A DNA stretch of 64,000 bases from Allolobophora icterica (GCA_963556255.1 OY744610.1:17016457-17080456), one strand, 5' to 3'. Numbered from the stretch's first letter, positions 1 to 8,682 are shown. Made by a program: numbers and translations. Notes: a model not told the origin generated them from the letters alone.

Positions 1-669
1 AGGTTTATCGGTCATGTGGTTGGGTCTGGTAAGATAAAGATGAATCCAGACAGAATTGAAAGTTTGACTAATTTGAAGATCCCAGAAACTAAGAAGCAAG
101 TTAAGCAACTGCTTGGATTTTTTAATTATTACAGACAGTTTATTAAGGACTTTGCACAGATTGCGAAACCTTTATCTGATTTAACTAGTAAACGTGTTTC
201 TGATAAGATTGATTGGACTGTTGAACATCAGCAAGCATTTGATTTACTTAAAGAGGCTGTGCGATCCAAAGTAGTGTTATATGTTTTTGAAGTGGGAAAA
301 CCATTCAATTTGTACTGCGATAGTAGTGACTTTGCAGTCGGTGCTGTTTTAACACAGATGGACGACAAGGGAATAGAACGCCCTGTGTCATTTATCAGTC
401 AAAAATTAACTGATACCCAGAAGAGATGGGCTACTGTGGAAAAGGAAGCCTATGCTATTGTTTGGGCTCTAAACAAGTTAAAAGAAATTATAATTGGATC
501 AAAAATTTTCATTTTTACTGATCACAATCCTCTTACATATTTGACTGAGTCAATGTCTAAGTCTGCTAAACTTGTGCGTTGGGCGTTAGCCTTACAAACT
601 TTTGATGTTGAGGTGAAGTACAAGAAGGGCAGATTGAATATTATTGCTGATTGTTTGTCAAGGTTATAA
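1..669 (+). CDS. Gmr1-like retrotransposon copy C: RT end and RNase H (5' truncated by window edge)
   Basis: The frame is open from the first base and stops at 669, so the reading frame enters from outside the window. It encodes the end of the reverse transcriptase (thumb/connection) and the whole RNase H domain of a Ty3/gypsy-type element. RNase H acidic residues are visible in YCDSSDFAVGAV, EKEAYAIVWAL, TDHNPL and IADCLSRL. Over the shared stretch the protein is identical to copy A, while several silent bases differ (for example around 170) and agree with copy B. RT-RNase H copies the element RNA into cDNA inside virus-like particles. A 3' untranslated tail, polypurine tract and LTR follow. 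The rest of copy C is not in the window, so its intactness is unknown. Confidence 0.9.
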   Translation, partial: RFIGHVVGSGKIKMNPDRIESLTNLKIPETKKQVKQLLGFFNYYRQFIKDFAQIAKPLSDLTSKRVSDKIDWTVEHQQAFDLLKEAVRSKVVLYVFEVGKPFNLYCDSSDFAVGAVLTQMDDKGIERPVSFISQKLTDTQKRWATVEKEAYAIVWALNKLKEIIIGSKIFIFTDHNPLTYLTESMSKSAKLVRWALALQTFDVEVKYKKGRLNIIADCLSRL

Positions 670-765
670 GTAATCGTAAGACTGTTTATTAATTAGTTAG
701 ATATATATATGTTTCATGTATTTTGGTAATTTCGCAAATTTTGAAATTTAATTTGCTCAATTCCA

Positions 766-780
766 GAAAAAGGAAGGAGG
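766..780 (+). promoter_or_regulatory. Polypurine tract of copy C
   Basis: A run of A and G sits 3 bases before the LTR start (TGTGAACTG at 784). In LTR retrotransposons this RNase H-resistant purine run primes plus-strand DNA. The same run is found beside the 3' LTRs of copies A and B. Bases 670-765 are untranslated tail. Confidence 0.8.
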
Positions 781-783
781 TAA

Positions 784-1251
784 TGTGAACTGAGTTTTGT
801 GTACAGTCTTGTAGTGCGAGATATTTAGCGTATATATTAAGTGCGCTTACTTTAGTTTCACGTGTATATGTATATATGATAGATGTATAACGTTTAGTCT
901 TAGTGACACGCGCGGCCGGCCGATATCGGCAGCGGCGCGCTATATGTATATTATTAGAGTTCGTTTATGCGCACAGAAGACAGGTGTGTCAAGGGGCGCG
1001 AAGAATTATGCTGACTAGAAAAGTTTGAATTCGAAGGTGTTCGCTGTAGTAGTGTGGCTGACTAGTTGAGTTGTAATCGAATTGAGTTCTGTCTGTTTGT
1101 TTCTTATTAAACTAAAGGATATTAAACTGTGTTGCTGATTAGTTCAGGTTATACTTATACGTAGAATTAGTGTTCAAAAGGTGAACGTTAAATAGGCGTT
1201 AAGTACGAAGAGAACAAGGATTTAATCAGAAGGATTGTCAACGGAAGGATT
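784..1251 (+). mobile_element. 3' LTR of copy C, U5 end trimmed
   Basis: The LTR begins TGTGAACTGAG immediately after the polypurine tract. It lacks the last 9 bases expected from other copies (GGGTTGACA) and abuts the U5 end of copy A in inverted orientation. Its U3 variant (GCCGATATCGGCAGCGG near 920) matches copy B rather than copy A, so two LTR subtypes are present in this cluster. No polyadenylation signal was confidently assigned. Confidence 0.85.
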
Positions 1252-1281
1252 CAACCCAATCCTTCCGTTGACAATCCTTCT
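1228..1281. repeat. U5-U5 tail-to-tail junction with perfect hairpin
   Basis: The two oppositely oriented LTR ends meet here. The sequence ending GGAAGGATT (to 1,251), six bases CAACCC, then AATCCTTCC forms a perfect inverted repeat of at least 24 bp per arm with a 6-nt loop. The larger inverted repeat (1-1,251 against about 1,258-2,524) is imperfect, with scattered substitutions and indels, so the two sides are distinct element copies and not a simple sequencing fold-back. Confidence 0.85.
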
Positions 1282-1735
1282 GATTAAATCCTTGTTCTCT
1301 TCGTACTTAACGCCTATTTAACGTTCACCTTTTGAACACTAATTCTACGTATAAGTATAACCTGAATTAATCAGCAACACAGTTTAATATCTTTTCAGTT
1401 TAATAAGAAACAAACAGACAGAACTCAATTCGATTACAACTCAACTAGTCAGCCACACTACTACAGCGAACACACTCGAATTCAAACTTCTCCAGTCAGC
1501 ATAATTCTTCGCGCCTCTTGACACACCTGTCTTCTGTGCGCATAAGCGAACTCTAATAATATACATATAGGCCTAGCGCGCCCCTGCCGAGATCGGCCGG
1601 CCACGCGTGTCACTAAGTACAACTAAACGTTATACATCTATCATATATACATATACACGTGAAACTAAAGTAAGCGCACTAAATATATACGCTAATATCT
1701 CGCACTGCAAGACTGTACACAAAACTCAGTTCACA
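1252..1735 (-). mobile_element. 3' LTR of copy A
   Basis: On the minus strand this reads TGTGAACTGAG (from 1,735) to GGGTTG, losing the final ACA. It is nearly identical to the LTR at 7,681-8,164, including the diagnostic TAGGCCTAGCGCGCCCCTGC segment near 1,568. The near identity of the pair indicates a young element. A matching polypurine tract lies at 1,739-1,753. Confidence 0.9.
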
Positions 1736-1738
1736 TTA

Positions 1739-1753
1739 CCTCCTTCCTTTTTC
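1739..1753 (-). promoter_or_regulatory. Polypurine tract of copy A
   Basis: On the minus strand a purine run (GAAAAAGGAAGGAGG) lies 3 bases from the LTR start. It is the expected plus-strand primer site. Bases 1,754-1,853 are the 3' untranslated tail of the RT-RNase H frame. Confidence 0.8.
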
Positions 1754-1853
1754 TGGAATTGAGCAAATTAAATTTCAAAATTTGCGATATTACCAAAATA
1801 CATGAAACATATATATATATATCTAACTAATTAATGAACAGTCTTACGATTAC

Positions 1854-3359
1854 TTATAACCTTGACAAACAATCAGCAATAATATTCAATCTGCCCTTCT
1901 TGTACTTCACCTCAACATCAAAAGTTTGTAAGGCTAACGCCCAACGCACAAGTTTAGCAGACTTAGACATTGACTCAGTCAAATATGTAAGAGGATTGTG
2001 ATCAGTAAAAATGAAAATTTTTGATCCAATTATAATTTCTTTTAACTTGTTTAGAGCCCAAACAATAGCATAGGCTTCCTTTTCCACAGTAGCCCATCTC
2101 TTCTGGGTATCAGTTAACTTCTGACTGATAAATGACACAGGGCGCTCTATTCCCTTGTCGTCCATCTGTGTTAAAACAGCACCGACTGCAAAGTCACTAC
2201 TATCGCAGTACAAATTGAATGGTTTTCCCACTTCAAAAACATATAACACTACTTTGGATCGCACAGCCTCTTTAAGTAAATCAAATGCTTGCTGATGTTC
2301 AACAGTCCAATCAATCTTATCAGAAACACGTTTACTAGTTAAATCAGATAGCGGTTTCGCAATCTGTGCAAAGTCCTTAATAAACTGTCTGTAATAATTA
2401 AAAAATCCAAGCAGTTGCTTAACTTGCTTCTTAGTTTCTGGGATCTTCAAATTAGTCAAACTTTCAATTCTGTCTGGATTCATCTTTATCTTACCAGACC
2501 CAACCACATGACCGATAAACCTTACCTCACTCTTACCAAATATGCATTTTTTCAAATTCAAAGTAACGTTATGCAATCTCATTTGCATCAAAAATGCATC
2601 TAGATGCTGCAAGTGAACTTTCCAACTGTCAGAATGCACAGCAATGTCATCAACATACGGTTCTGCAAAGTCACTTATAGGCTGTAAAACTAAATTTATC
2701 GCCTTAACAAAAGTTCGGCCTGAATTTATCATTCCAAAAGGAACACGAGTAAATTCATACAGTCCATTATGTGTTACAAAAGCTGTCTTCCATTGATCAG
2801 ATTGTTTTACAGGACAAGTCCAATAAGCACTTCGACAGTCCAAAATAGAAATCACATTAGACTTTCCAACTTTGTTCAAAACGTCTCTGACAATCGGCAT
2901 CGGATATTTACAATCCACTGTGAATGAGTTAATGTATCTGTAGTCACAGGCAAGTCTTAAAGAACCGTCTTTCTTTTTAACAATAACCAAAGGACTTGCC
3001 ATTCTGCTCGATGATGGTTTAATAATGTTTGTTTTTAACATTTCTTTGATCTGACGTTCCACTTCTGCTCGATAAATCAAAGGAATTCGATATGCTGCAA
3101 ATTCCTTTTCACGAAATCCTGGTTTTAGTTCAATTTCATGTTCAACCAATGTACATAATCCGGGTTTTTCTGAAAATCTGTCACAGTATTTGTTCAAAAC
3201 GTTCAACAACTGTTCTTGCTGAGTTACTGTCAAATGGCTAATTTGTTCAGGATCGAGGTTAAGTGAATTCTTGTCATCTTGAACCTCATTCCTCATTGGT
3301 AATTCAACCACTGAACCAAAATCTTCATCTTCTTCAACGATTAGACCACAACTTAATGC
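1854..3359 (-). CDS. pol: Copy A reverse transcriptase-RNase H
   Basis: Reverse transcriptase and RNase H of a Ty3/gypsy-type element. From 3,311 downward the frame is 485 residues. RT shows the KKKDGSLRLACDYRYIN and YVDD (about residue 217) motifs. RNase H acidic residues lie near 368 (YCDSSD), 410 (KEAYAIV), 437 (TDHNPL) and 480 (IADCLS). All look intact. The frame is open from directly after a UGA at 3,360-3,362 and is in the same frame as the upstream gag-PR-IN. The first ATG is about 22 codons inside (3,296; position 3,311 is GTG). This fits UGA read-through rather than independent initiation, although a single nonsense mutation is equally possible. RT lies after integrase, the copia-like order known for Gmr1-group elements. 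Confidence 0.92.
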   Translation of the reverse strand, partial: ALSCGLIVEEDEDFGSVVELPMRNEVQDDKNSLNLDPEQISHLTVTQQEQLLNVLNKYCDRFSEKPGLCTLVEHEIELKPGFREKEFAAYRIPLIYRAEVERQIKEMLKTNIIKPSSSRMASPLVIVKKKDGSLRLACDYRYINSFTVDCKYPMPIVRDVLNKVGKSNVISILDCRSAYWTCPVKQSDQWKTAFVTHNGLYEFTRVPFGMINSGRTFVKAINLVLQPISDFAEPYVDDIAVHSDSWKVHLQHLDAFLMQMRLHNVTLNLKKCIFGKSEVRFIGHVVGSGKIKMNPDRIESLTNLKIPETKKQVKQLLGFFNYYRQFIKDFAQIAKPLSDLTSKRVSDKIDWTVEHQQAFDLLKEAVRSKVVLYVFEVGKPFNLYCDSSDFAVGAVLTQMDDKGIERPVSFISQKLTDTQKRWATVEKEAYAIVWALNKLKEIIIGSKIFIFTDHNPLTYLTESMSKSAKLVRWALALQTFDVEVKYKKGRLNIIADCLSRL

Positions 3360-6300
3360 TCAAGTAACATATTTTCTGATCTTGTTGGCGTGAATTATTT
3401 TTCGACCATTTTCACCCATATCGACTAAATAAGAGTACTTTGATCTTCGATGTATGATCGTACATGGACCATGCCATCGAGAAATAAGTTTGTTCGTTGA
3501 CGTTGGATACAAAACTATGACTTTCTCACCAGCTTCAAATTCTTTGTGCTTTGCTCTCTTGTTATACTGATTCGTGTATTGTAATTGCTTTTCTCGAGAG
3601 TAGGATTCTGCAAACAATAATGCTTTCTCCATATTTTCTTTGAGTTCTTTCAAATACTTTTCTGGTTTAACTCCAACATGAGGTGGTAAGTTTATTTCTC
3701 TAGTCCAACTCTCTTTTAATATTGCCAATGGTCCTCTCGGAATTTTCCCATAGACAAGCATATATGGTGATACTCCAGTAGTTGCATTCGGCACTTCTCG
3801 TAATGCCCACACTGTGAAAGGAATTATCTTGTGCCATTTCCTCGGGTTGTCTATTATCACATGATGGATCATCTTTTTAAATGTCTGATTCCATCTCTCT
3901 ACTAATCCAGCAGCTTCTGGGTGTCCTGGTGTGTCGAATCGTGGACTACAGCCCATTAAATCGAGAAATTCTCTTGTCAAACTGGCTGTGAAGTTCGTTC
4001 CTTGATCACTGGTGATCACGGACGGCACACCAACGTTCATGAACAGTTCCATCAACGCTTCACACACAGCCTTCGCTGTCAACGATTTCAATAAAAAGAT
4101 TGTAGGCCATCTGGTGCACGAGTCCACAATGCATAAACAATACTTGTGACCTGCAGCAGATACTGGATCGATCGGGCCAACGAGGTCCATCGTCATTCTC
4201 CTGAAGGCGACCTCTTCTCTTGAGACTGGAGTGATGGGCACTCTATCCATCACCAGACTCCTTGCCTTTAATTGACACTTCTCACAAGACTTACAAAATT
4301 TCACAATGTCTCTTCTCATCTTTGGCCATACAAAAGACAACTTTATTCGTTCTCTTGTTTTCTCTTCTCCTAGATGTCCTCCAAATACCGATTCATGCGC
4401 CAATTCCATCACTTTAATTCGTCTCTCTTTTGGTAACACTAGTTGATATATCGTCTGGTCTAATATCTGATATTTCTTATGCAATAAACCGTTGATCACA
4501 CAGAATTCAGATTCTTTCTCTTGTGCTAACTTCCACCACGGCTTCAACGATTCATTCTTTCTCTGTTGCTCTTCGAACTTCCTCGAATCGGCAATCTGCA
4601 CCTTTTGTTCTTCGTCCATTTCTTCATCTCTATACAAGTCTCCTATTCCCACATCACATTCATTGTCTTCTTCAGTTTCATTTAATGTGCCATTCTCGCA
4701 TGCAGCCATCTCTTGCTCGTTCATCTCTGCTGTTACACCATCTCGCGATAAGCTTCGTTGCTTATTACTTTCGTTTTCCTCATCACTTGAACTTTCAGTT
4801 TCACTCTTCTCATCAACATCTACCATTTCCTGTTTCCGACTCTGCGCTCTCGTCATTACATTTGCTCGTACACTCACATCTCCTTGTATCGTTTTAACTT
4901 TCATCTGTGGTACGGCTTTTAATTCGGCAATTATCTCTGGATGCAACAAGAATCTTTCTGTACTGCCCATCTTTGCAATACTAGCACACATCAAGGTGAC
5001 ATAAGGTGTAAGTGAACATTGGATTTTACGCGGAAATCCCTCTTCTTCCACGTCACTACCACACAGTCTAACATCGACTTTCACTAACTTCGCAGGAATG
5101 GCATCTCCTGCCACACATTGCAAATTCACTTTTCCAATTTGTTCCACCTTCATGCCTTCCAGTAATTTTTCACTAATCACCGGAATCTCTGCACCCGAGT
5201 CGCTCAGTGCTTTGACTTTCACTGGCTCTTTACCGTCTACTGCACGAATTTCAACCTCGACATATTGCAAGAACGATTTCTTCAATATTCGACTGTCATC
5301 TTTTCCTATGACTTCTCTCTGAATTTCAGCATCCAATAGAATTTCTTTTTGAATACCACATTTCATTACTGACTTTACTTCAGTCTCTTGGTTTTCTTGA
5401 CTCGCGGTTTGATTATCTGTATCACTAACCACTTGAATCAAATTCACCCTTGTGTGTTCTTGATTTCTGCTAGAACTAGCTGCTGCCACTGGAACTGGAC
5501 AAAATTTAACCAAATGTTTGTCTGAACCACAGTTGTGACAACGCTTCACAACCATGCCTCGTTGTTCATTTCCTTCATTTCTCTTATACTGCGTAAACGA
5601 TGTGTTGCCTTCCCTCTTGGCAAACGGCGCTGACGATTTGTTAAATCCCTGACGACCAAACGTCACTTCTCTGGTCTCATTGGGTACAGGGACACTAGCC
5701 TTGACTTCTTTACCAATAAACTGACTCCCTGTTTCTGGATTACTTTTCCACTTTCCACTCTGGCTTTGGTTTACGGAACGTTGAGAAGGATAACTGTTTA
5801 TATTTGGGACCGCAAACCCAATTCGATTGTTTACATGAATGTCTGCTAGGTCTGCCACTGCACTAGCTTGGAGACAGTCAGTTCCTTCCTTCGACAATAC
5901 AAACTGTAGTGGACCTGGCGGTAAACATTCTTTTAGCTTATCCGCTACCAGCAAATCAAAGAGCGTATCATACTCTCTGTTCACGTTTCGACTTCTCACG
6001 TAATAGTTTAGCAAGTTCTTCAGTCTTGCCGTAAACATCGTATAAGTCTCTTCTGTTGTCTTCTTAGCATCCACAAATCTGGCTCTGTATTCTCTCGAAG
6101 TCAATTTAAATTCTTTTAATAAGTGCTGCTTGACTCTATCATAATTGTCTAGATCATCGTATGACAATCTATTCAGAACGGTTCGAGCTTTCGGCGTCAT
6201 CAATGGTAGTAATAATTTCACCCAAAACGGCTTTTCCACAGCAAAACTACGAAACGCGTTCTCGACTGTTTCAAAATATAATGGCACCTCCATCATATCA

Positions 6301-7058
6301 GTTGGCATTTGAGGCAATACATGCTTCATTGCATCACCTATTTTCTTAATTTTTGACACCAAAGTTTCACTTTCTTGCTGTTTCCTTCTTTCTGCTTCCC
6401 GTTCTTCTCTCATTTGTGTTTCTTTCAATGTCAATTTTGATTTCTCTAGTTTCAGACGTTCCTGTCTTTCTGCCTCTGCCTTTTCCAAACTTTCTTTCTG
6501 AAATTTGAGTTCTTCTTGTCTGATCTGTTCGGCGCGTTCTAACTCTAACGTTCGCGCTTTTTCTTTTTCTTCTTCACGCATTCTCTTTGCTTCAATCTGT
6601 TGCTGACGAACCTCTTCATCACTTTTTCTAGCTTTTTCAAATTCAATCATCTGCTCCAATCTTCTTCTTTCAGCATCTTCCCTATCTCTTTCCAACTGTT
6701 CTAACTGAATCTCAAACTGATTCTTTTGCAATTCAAGTTCTGCCTTACGCACTTGTTCTGCTTTATCTTCTCTCTCTCTTTGCAGACGCAATTCCTCTTG
6801 CCTTGCAAGTTCCGCTTTCTCTTCTTTCTCTCTCTGCAGACGTTCTACTTTCTCTTCTTTCTCTCTCTGCAAGCGCAATTCGTCTTGTCTTACACGTTCT
6901 GCTTCTTGTCTCAGCTCTTTCTCTTCCTGTCTTCGTCTATCCTCTCTTTCTTTCTCTTCTTGTCTCCGTTTATCTTCTCTTTCTTTCTCTTCTTGTCTAC
7001 GTTTCTCCTCTCTATCTTCTTTCATCATCATCCACTGCATCAACATCTCCATAGACAT
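3360..7058 (-). CDS. gag-pol: Copy A Gag-protease-integrase polyprotein
   Basis: A frame of 1,232 residues counted from 7,058. Residues 1-250 are a highly charged Lys/Glu/Arg/Gln coiled coil. The Gag core follows (about 245-400). A CX2CX4HX4C zinc knuckle (CHNCGSDKHLVKFC) lies near 505. An aspartic protease DSGAE motif is near 620. An acidic linker follows. The integrase has an H-H-C-C zinc domain (HESVFGGH and CKSCEKC, about 886-922) and a DX59DX35E core (D near 956, D in TSDQGTNF near 1,016, E in GLVERWNQ near 1,052). All catalytic residues look present. It ends at UGA and the RT-RNase H frame continues in register. Integrase before RT is the copia-like arrangement; the RT family is gypsy-like. 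A further N-terminal Gag piece lies upstream in another frame. Confidence 0.93.
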   Translation of the reverse strand: MSMEMLMQWMMMKEDREEKRRQEEKEREDKRRQEEKEREDRRRQEEKELRQEAERVRQDELRLQREKEEKVERLQREKEEKAELARQEELRLQREREDKAEQVRKAELELQKNQFEIQLEQLERDREDAERRRLEQMIEFEKARKSDEEVRQQQIEAKRMREEEKEKARTLELERAEQIRQEELKFQKESLEKAEAERQERLKLEKSKLTLKETQMREEREAERRKQQESETLVSKIKKIGDAMKHVLPQMPTDMMEVPLYFETVENAFRSFAVEKPFWVKLLLPLMTPKARTVLNRLSYDDLDNYDRVKQHLLKEFKLTSREYRARFVDAKKTTEETYTMFTARLKNLLNYYVRSRNVNREYDTLFDLLVADKLKECLPPGPLQFVLSKEGTDCLQASAVADLADIHVNNRIGFAVPNINSYPSQRSVNQSQSGKWKSNPETGSQFIGKEVKASVPVPNETREVTFGRQGFNKSSAPFAKREGNTSFTQYKRNEGNEQRGMVVKRCHNCGSDKHLVKFCPVPVAAASSSRNQEHTRVNLIQVVSDTDNQTASQENQETEVKSVMKCGIQKEILLDAEIQREVIGKDDSRILKKSFLQYVEVEIRAVDGKEPVKVKALSDSGAEIPVISEKLLEGMKVEQIGKVNLQCVAGDAIPAKLVKVDVRLCGSDVEEEGFPRKIQCSLTPYVTLMCASIAKMGSTERFLLHPEIIAELKAVPQMKVKTIQGDVSVRANVMTRAQSRKQEMVDVDEKSETESSSDEENESNKQRSLSRDGVTAEMNEQEMAACENGTLNETEEDNECDVGIGDLYRDEEMDEEQKVQIADSRKFEEQQRKNESLKPWWKLAQEKESEFCVINGLLHKKYQILDQTIYQLVLPKERRIKVMELAHESVFGGHLGEEKTRERIKLSFVWPKMRRDIVKFCKSCEKCQLKARSLVMDRVPITPVSREEVAFRRMTMDLVGPIDPVSAAGHKYCLCIVDSCTRWPTIFLLKSLTAKAVCEALMELFMNVGVPSVITSDQGTNFTASLTREFLDLMGCSPRFDTPGHPEAAGLVERWNQTFKKMIHHVIIDNPRKWHKIIPFTVWALREVPNATTGVSPYMLVYGKIPRGPLAILKESWTREINLPPHVGVKPEKYLKELKENMEKALLFAESYSREKQLQYTNQYNKRAKHKEFEAGEKVIVLYPTSTNKLISRWHGPCTIIHRRSKYSYLVDMGENGRKIIHANKIRKYVT

Positions 7059-7087
7059 AGGCGCAGGTGGTTTTTCAATAGCCTTTT

Positions 7088-7282
7088 CTACGGCACCGCC
7101 AACGGCACCTTTTCTTCGACTTCTTCTTTAACCCACACATCGGCGAGTTCCTGCATCATGTCACCACGTGACATACCTTCTAATTGTTCTTCTTTAAAAC
7201 CGGCTTTCAACAAACGCTGTTTTAGCCTTTCCGTAGACATCTTCTTAATATCTGCTTGTCTTTCAGCACTTAGTTTCTCCAT
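7088..7282 (-). pseudogene. Copy A Gag N-terminal piece, out of frame
   Basis: A 64-codon frame starting with ATG at 7,282 is rich in charged residues (MEKLSAERQADIKKMSTERL, then LLKAGF and GMSRGDMMQELADVW) and resembles the helical start of Gag. It ends in TAG about 30 bases before the first ATG of the large Gag frame, which is open through this region in a different phase. A one-base indel near 7,098-7,110 (A-rich run before GGTGCC) would explain the break; programmed frameshifting is an alternative, but no classic slippery heptamer was recognised. Copy B is truncated before this point, so no internal control exists. Confidence 0.6.
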
Positions 7283-7667
7283 CTTACTTGTTTACTTTGG
7301 TGATTTCTCTTTTCAAAGAAGTCACGGTTTTTCTTGTTGTGTGAATCGATAAACAAACGGGATTTCTTTTATATTTGTTCGTGGAAAACAACGAAATTTT
7401 TATACCGTTTCTCGTGTTCCACCGTCGTTGATATCGTAAACACGTCACACAGCAACAACGCGTAGATTCTTTTAACACCGTCGTAGATTCTTCTAACACC
7501 GTTGTAAATTCTTTTATCACCGTCGTAGAGTCTTCTATCCGCCGAAGGAGGTGATAACGTGAATTTTAATCCACCGTGAGTTTATATCCACCGTGAGTAT
7601 TTATTCCACCGTGAGTATTTATTCCACACCGTAGCTGTTCCACCGTGAGTTTTTATCCACACCGTAA
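7283..7667 (-). repeat. Copy A 5' leader with short tandem repeats
   Basis: The untranslated leader between PBS and Gag. On the plus strand, 7,565-7,665 contains four to five imperfect copies of a roughly 20 bp unit (CCACCGTGAG followed by TTTATAT or TATTTATT), and 7,460-7,545 contains copies of a TAGATTCTT(T/C)TAACACCGTCG unit. No gene is seen. Leaders of this type often hold packaging signals, but nothing here shows that directly. Confidence 0.65.
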
Positions 7668-7676
7668 CTGCCACCA
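7668..7676 (-). promoter_or_regulatory. Primer binding site complementary to tRNA-Leu 3' end
   Basis: The minus-strand sequence TGGTGGCAG lies 4 bases (TTAT) inside the 5' LTR. It is the exact complement of a tRNA ending CTGCCA plus CCA, as in metazoan tRNA-Leu of the AAG/TAG type. After 9 bases the match becomes imperfect. The primer assignment is supported independently by the tRNA-Leu fragment fused to the neighbouring copy at 8,164-8,201. Confidence 0.75.
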
Positions 7677-7680
7677 ATAA

Positions 7681-8164
7681 TGTCAACCCAATCCTTCCGT
7701 TGACAATCCTTCTGATTAAATCCTTGTTCTCTTCGTACTTAACGCCTATTTAACGTTCACCTTTTGAACACTAATTCTACGTATAAGTATAACCTGAATT
7801 AATCAGCAACACAGTTTAATATCTTTTCAGTTTAATAAGAAACAAACAGACAGAACTCAATTCGATTACAACTCAACTAGTCAGCCACACTACTACAGCG
7901 AACACACTCGAATTCAAACTTCTCCAGTCAGCATAATTCTTCGCGCCTCTTGACACACCTGTCTTCTGTGCGCATAAGCGAACTCTAATAATATACATAT
8001 AGGCCTAGCGCGCCCCTGCCGAGATCGGCCGGCCACGCGTGTCACTAAGTACAACTAAACGTTATACATCTATCATATATACATATACACGTGAAACTAA
8101 AGTAAGCGCACTAAATATATACGCTAATATCTCGCACTGCAAGACTGTACACAAAACTCAGTTC
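7681..8164 (-). mobile_element. 5' LTR of copy A
   Basis: It is nearly identical to the LTR at 1,252-1,735. The U5 end (TGTCAACCC at 7,681 on the plus strand) is complete and adjoins the TTAT linker and PBS. The U3 end lacks only its terminal 3 bases (the plus-strand ACA after CTCAGTTC) before passing into tRNA sequence. It should carry the element promoter, but no TATA box or start site was assigned. Confidence 0.9.
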
Positions 8165-8201
8165 TTCGGGGGCGTGGGTTCGAATCCCACCGCTGCCACC
8201 A
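8164..8201 (+). tRNA. tRNA-Leu 3'-half fragment with CCA, fused between two LTRs
   Basis: The sequence matches the end of the variable arm, the full T-arm (GGTTCGAATCC) and the 3' acceptor strand of tRNA-Leu, and ends in CCA at 8,199-8,201. Animal nuclear tRNA genes do not encode CCA, so the source was mature tRNA. It is followed by the ATAA linker and the U5 end of copy B's 3' LTR, the exact arrangement of a minus-strand cDNA still carrying its primer. It extends well past the usual 18-base PBS and past the T-loop A58 position. It is not a functional tRNA gene because the 5' half is absent. Confidence 0.85.
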
Positions 8202-8205
8202 ATAA

Positions 8206-8682
8206 TGTCAACCCAATTCTTCTGTTGACAATCCTTCTGATTAAATCCTTGTTCTCTTCGTACTTAACGCCTATTTAACGTTCACCTTTTGAACACTAAT
8301 TCTACGTATAAGTATAACCTGAATTAATCAGCAACACAGTTTAATATCTTTTCGTTTAATAAGAAACAAACAGACAGAACTCAATTCGATTACAACTCAA
8401 CTAGTCAGCCACACTACTACAGCGAACACACTCGAATTCAAACTTCTCCAGTCAGCATAATTCTTCGCGCCCCTTGACACACCTGTCTTCTGTGCGCATA
8501 AACGAACTCTACTAATATACATATAGCGCGCCGCTGCCGATATCGGCCGGCCGCGCGTGTCACTAAGACTAAACGTTATACATCTATCATATATACATAT
8601 ACACGTGAAACTAAAGTAAGCGCACTAAATATATACGCTAAATATCTCGCACTGCAAAACTGTACACAAAACACAGTTCACA
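8206..8682 (-). mobile_element. 3' LTR of copy B
   Basis: On the minus strand this is a complete LTR from TGTGAACTG (8,682) to TTGACA (8,206), so neither end is trimmed. Beyond U5 it retains the 4-base TTAT linker and the tRNA copy. Its sequence (GCCGATATCGGCCGGCC near 8,540) belongs to the copy C subtype. A polypurine tract follows at 8,686-8,700 and 3' untranslated tail at 8,701-8,797. Confidence 0.9.

Noticed and set aside
4492..5322. Plus-strand open frames of 74-170 codons across the copy A gag-pol region (and equivalents at 10,522-11,352)
   Set aside because: They are antisense shadows of the conserved gag-pol frame; Ser/Phe-rich composition mirrors Glu/Lys-rich sense codons.
6726..7352. 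208-codon Leu/Phe/Ser-rich plus-strand frame
   Set aside because: Antisense of the Gag coiled-coil repeats; the hydrophobic look is compositional, not a membrane protein.
8161..8201. A genuine tRNA-Leu gene
   Set aside because: Only the 3' half is present, CCA is included, and it is fused to LTR sequence on both sides.
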